Shown here in pieces: positions 41,600-42,442 of a DNA stretch of 42,442 bases. Each line of letters begins with the position of its first letter. Positions within the stretch are counted from its first letter, which is position 1. Made by a program: the position numbers and the translations under genes. The stretch comes from Methylococcales bacterium (GTDB lineage Bacteria > Pseudomonadota > Gammaproteobacteria > Methylococcales > Methylomonadaceae), in contig SHZG01000002.1 in the NCBI GenBank assembly GCA_009692395.1, positions 1 through 42,442 on the forward strand. The letters run 5' to 3'. Below the pieces are notes generated by a model. That model had not been told where the DNA came from, did not search any database, and worked only from the letters and a program-made list of their open reading frames with translations.

Positions 41600-41629
41600 G
41601 TTGGGTTGCTGTATTTTTGGCAACCCAAC
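41600..41629. repeat. Dispersed palindrome, GTAGGTTGGGTT family
   Basis: GTTGGGTTGC (41600-41609) and GCAACCCAAC (41620-41629) form a perfect 10-bp stem around a T-rich loop. The surrounding bases (CCGCGTAGGTTGGG) match those at 37668-37680. This is the first of two repeats that fill the 320-bp gap 41566-41885, in which I see no gene. Confidence 0.8.
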
Positions 41630-41713
41630 ACAACTACGCACAATTATGATTGCATAAGTAATTTGTTCATCGTGTTTGTTGGGTTTAGGACTTCCGCTAC
41701 ATGAATTTAACTC

Positions 41714-41792
41714 GTAAGATGGGTAGAGCGATAGCGAAACCCATCACAACCCTGTGTAAATGATGGGTTTCACTGCGTTCTATCCATCCTAC
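41714..41792. repeat. Long imperfect palindrome, GATGGGTAGAGCG family
   Basis: Arms of about 33 bases (41714-41746 and 41761-41792) pair with a few mismatches and one indel around a 14-base loop. The right arm closely matches the single arm at 35398-35429. It looks like a mobile or REP-type element, inserted between the two cargo remnants. Confidence 0.75.
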
Positions 41793-41885
41793 ATACTTAA
41801 CGCAATAAAACGCATAGCCGTCAGTGGGTATGGCGCATTAGGTGACTACTGCTGATTTTATAATTCAAACAAGGTGGATACTGAT

Positions 41886-42299
41886 ATGGGAAAATTATTT
41901 TTACCAAAAGACACCAAGGGATTGTACGATCGTGCTAACAAAACACTCACTATTTTTGTTGGTGAATCGGCGACTATTGGCTTTTCTGGCACAGCCAATG
42001 AAACCCAGTCCGTGCGGTTTTCGGCATGGGGTAATGGCACGGGTGAGTTGTCGAATGAAGTTTATCGAGTCAATTAGGGAACACTTGAAGCTAACATTGA
42101 TACCTCTTCGCCAGCTAGGGTAACGTTTGAGGCGACCAATGGCGATGGCAAGGCAATGGCACCGTCGATTACCATCCTCATTCGAATGCGACCTAAATAC
42201 GGTGATTACACTTCAGTTGGGCAATGTTATGCGAATGCCTGTGGGGCGGCTTTTCTCGAATGGTGGCTGACAGTGCTGCCTGACAGACCATCGATTTTC
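41886..42299 (+). pseudogene. Effector-like gene with papain-like motif, broken by an amber codon and IS1
   Basis: From ATG 41886 (AAGGTGG 8 bases upstream) a frame runs 63 codons to TAG 42075-42077, then continues coherently to the IS1 terminus at 42300. The first part, MGKLFLPKDTKGL with alternating hydrophobic residues and VRFSAWGNGTGELS, looks like a beta-sandwich or Ig-like domain. Beyond the stop come ARVTFEATNGDGKAMAPSITI and PKYGDYTSVGQCYANACGAAFLEWW. In the last segment a Gln is followed six residues later by Cys, the spacing of the papain oxyanion Gln and nucleophile Cys. The His half is missing, cut off by IS1. Papain-like activity is inference. It is nonfunctional here unless the stop is suppressed. 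Confidence 0.6.
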
Positions 42300-42442
42300 G
42301 GTAGTGGGTTAAATCTGTAATTATGAATAAATATCGCGCCCGAATTCGACCTTGTTGATAAGCAAACCGATGACGGTGTCGTGCATCAACTCTAGTTTTG
42401 AGAAGCAAATGGTCTTGCGATTGAGTCGTTTGATCCATGTCC
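42300..42442 (-). mobile_element. IS1-family insertion sequence, 3' part (right copy)
   Basis: This is the 3' end of the same IS1-like element as at the left edge, in inverted orientation. Its terminus GGTAGTGGGTTAAATCTG interrupts the preceding effector-like frame. The 5' part lies beyond the window. About 140 bp can be compared with the left copy, and only scattered substitutions separate them. Confidence 0.8.
42321..42442 (-). CDS. IS1-family transposase (InsB-like), C-terminal fragment
   Basis: Reading from the right edge on the minus strand, the frame gives TWIKRLNRKTICFSK, then LMHDTVIGLLINKVEFG and a TAA stop at 42321-42323. This is the C-terminal tail of an IS1 InsB-type transposase. 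Unlike the left copy it has CGA (42426-42428), not a stop, at the Arg of the IKRLN stretch. The rest of the gene is outside the window, so whether the element is active cannot be judged. Confidence 0.75.
   Translation of the reverse strand, partial: TWIKRLNRKTICFSKLELMHDTVIGLLINKVEFGRDIYS

Noticed and set aside
1..42442. Composite transposon carrying the whole window
   Set aside because: Housekeeping repair and tRNA-modification genes in near-standard neighbourhoods argue for ordinary chromosome. The IS ends are more simply explained as assembly break points.

Overview
The window looks like chromosome of a gammaproteobacterium. MutS, MutL, MiaA, Nnr and TsaE all read like gammaproteobacterial proteins. 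MutL carries an endonuclease-type motif, as in lineages without MutH. Intergenic spaces are crowded with palindromic dispersed repeats of the kind seen in Thiotrichales and Methylococcales. The genus cannot be fixed by reading alone. Both ends lie inside copies of the same IS1-family element, in inverted orientation with their 3' ends facing inward. The window may therefore be a complete assembly contig that broke at a multicopy insertion sequence.

Positions 288-11392 are housekeeping. pncC and mutS diverge from a 23-bp gap. A beta-carbonic anhydrase, a DUF1294 membrane protein and a MEKHLA-domain protein follow. Next is a minus-strand block mutL, miaA, nnr, tsaE, amidase, a rearranged form of the enterobacterial yjeF-tsaE-amiB-mutL-miaA cluster. 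The mutL and miaA part is separated by a long nested palindrome.

Positions 11513-40524 hold a type VI secretion system (T6SS) with gene order close to Pseudomonas H1-T6SS. A minus-strand tip module (VgrG, a DUF6931 protein, a small PAAR tip) diverges from a plus-strand run: OmpA-like protein, PpkA-like kinase, FHA protein TagH, TssK, TssL-OmpA, TssM, a TagF-PppA fusion, TssA, TssB, TssC, Hcp, TagJ, TssE, TssF, TssG and, after a cargo insert, ClpV (TssH). Kinase, phosphatase and FHA reader together form a complete threonine-phosphorylation switch. TssL carries a Thr motif like the one bound by Fha in Agrobacterium, and the kinase N-terminus repeats similar motifs. No TssJ lipoprotein gene is present. 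A strong intrinsic terminator sits just after hcp.

Two accessory regions look like effector cargo. Between tssG and tssH lies a probable immunity-effector pair: an exported small protein and an aspzincin-type metallopeptidase with HExxH plus Asp. A truncated paralogue of the small protein follows. After tssH lies an unrecognised protein split by an apparent frameshift, with Cys/His motifs. Beyond it is a decayed gene with a beta-sandwich-like start and a papain-like Gln/Cys motif, stopped by an amber codon and then cut off by the right-hand IS1 element. The cargo genes, including their decay, are the least explained part of the window.
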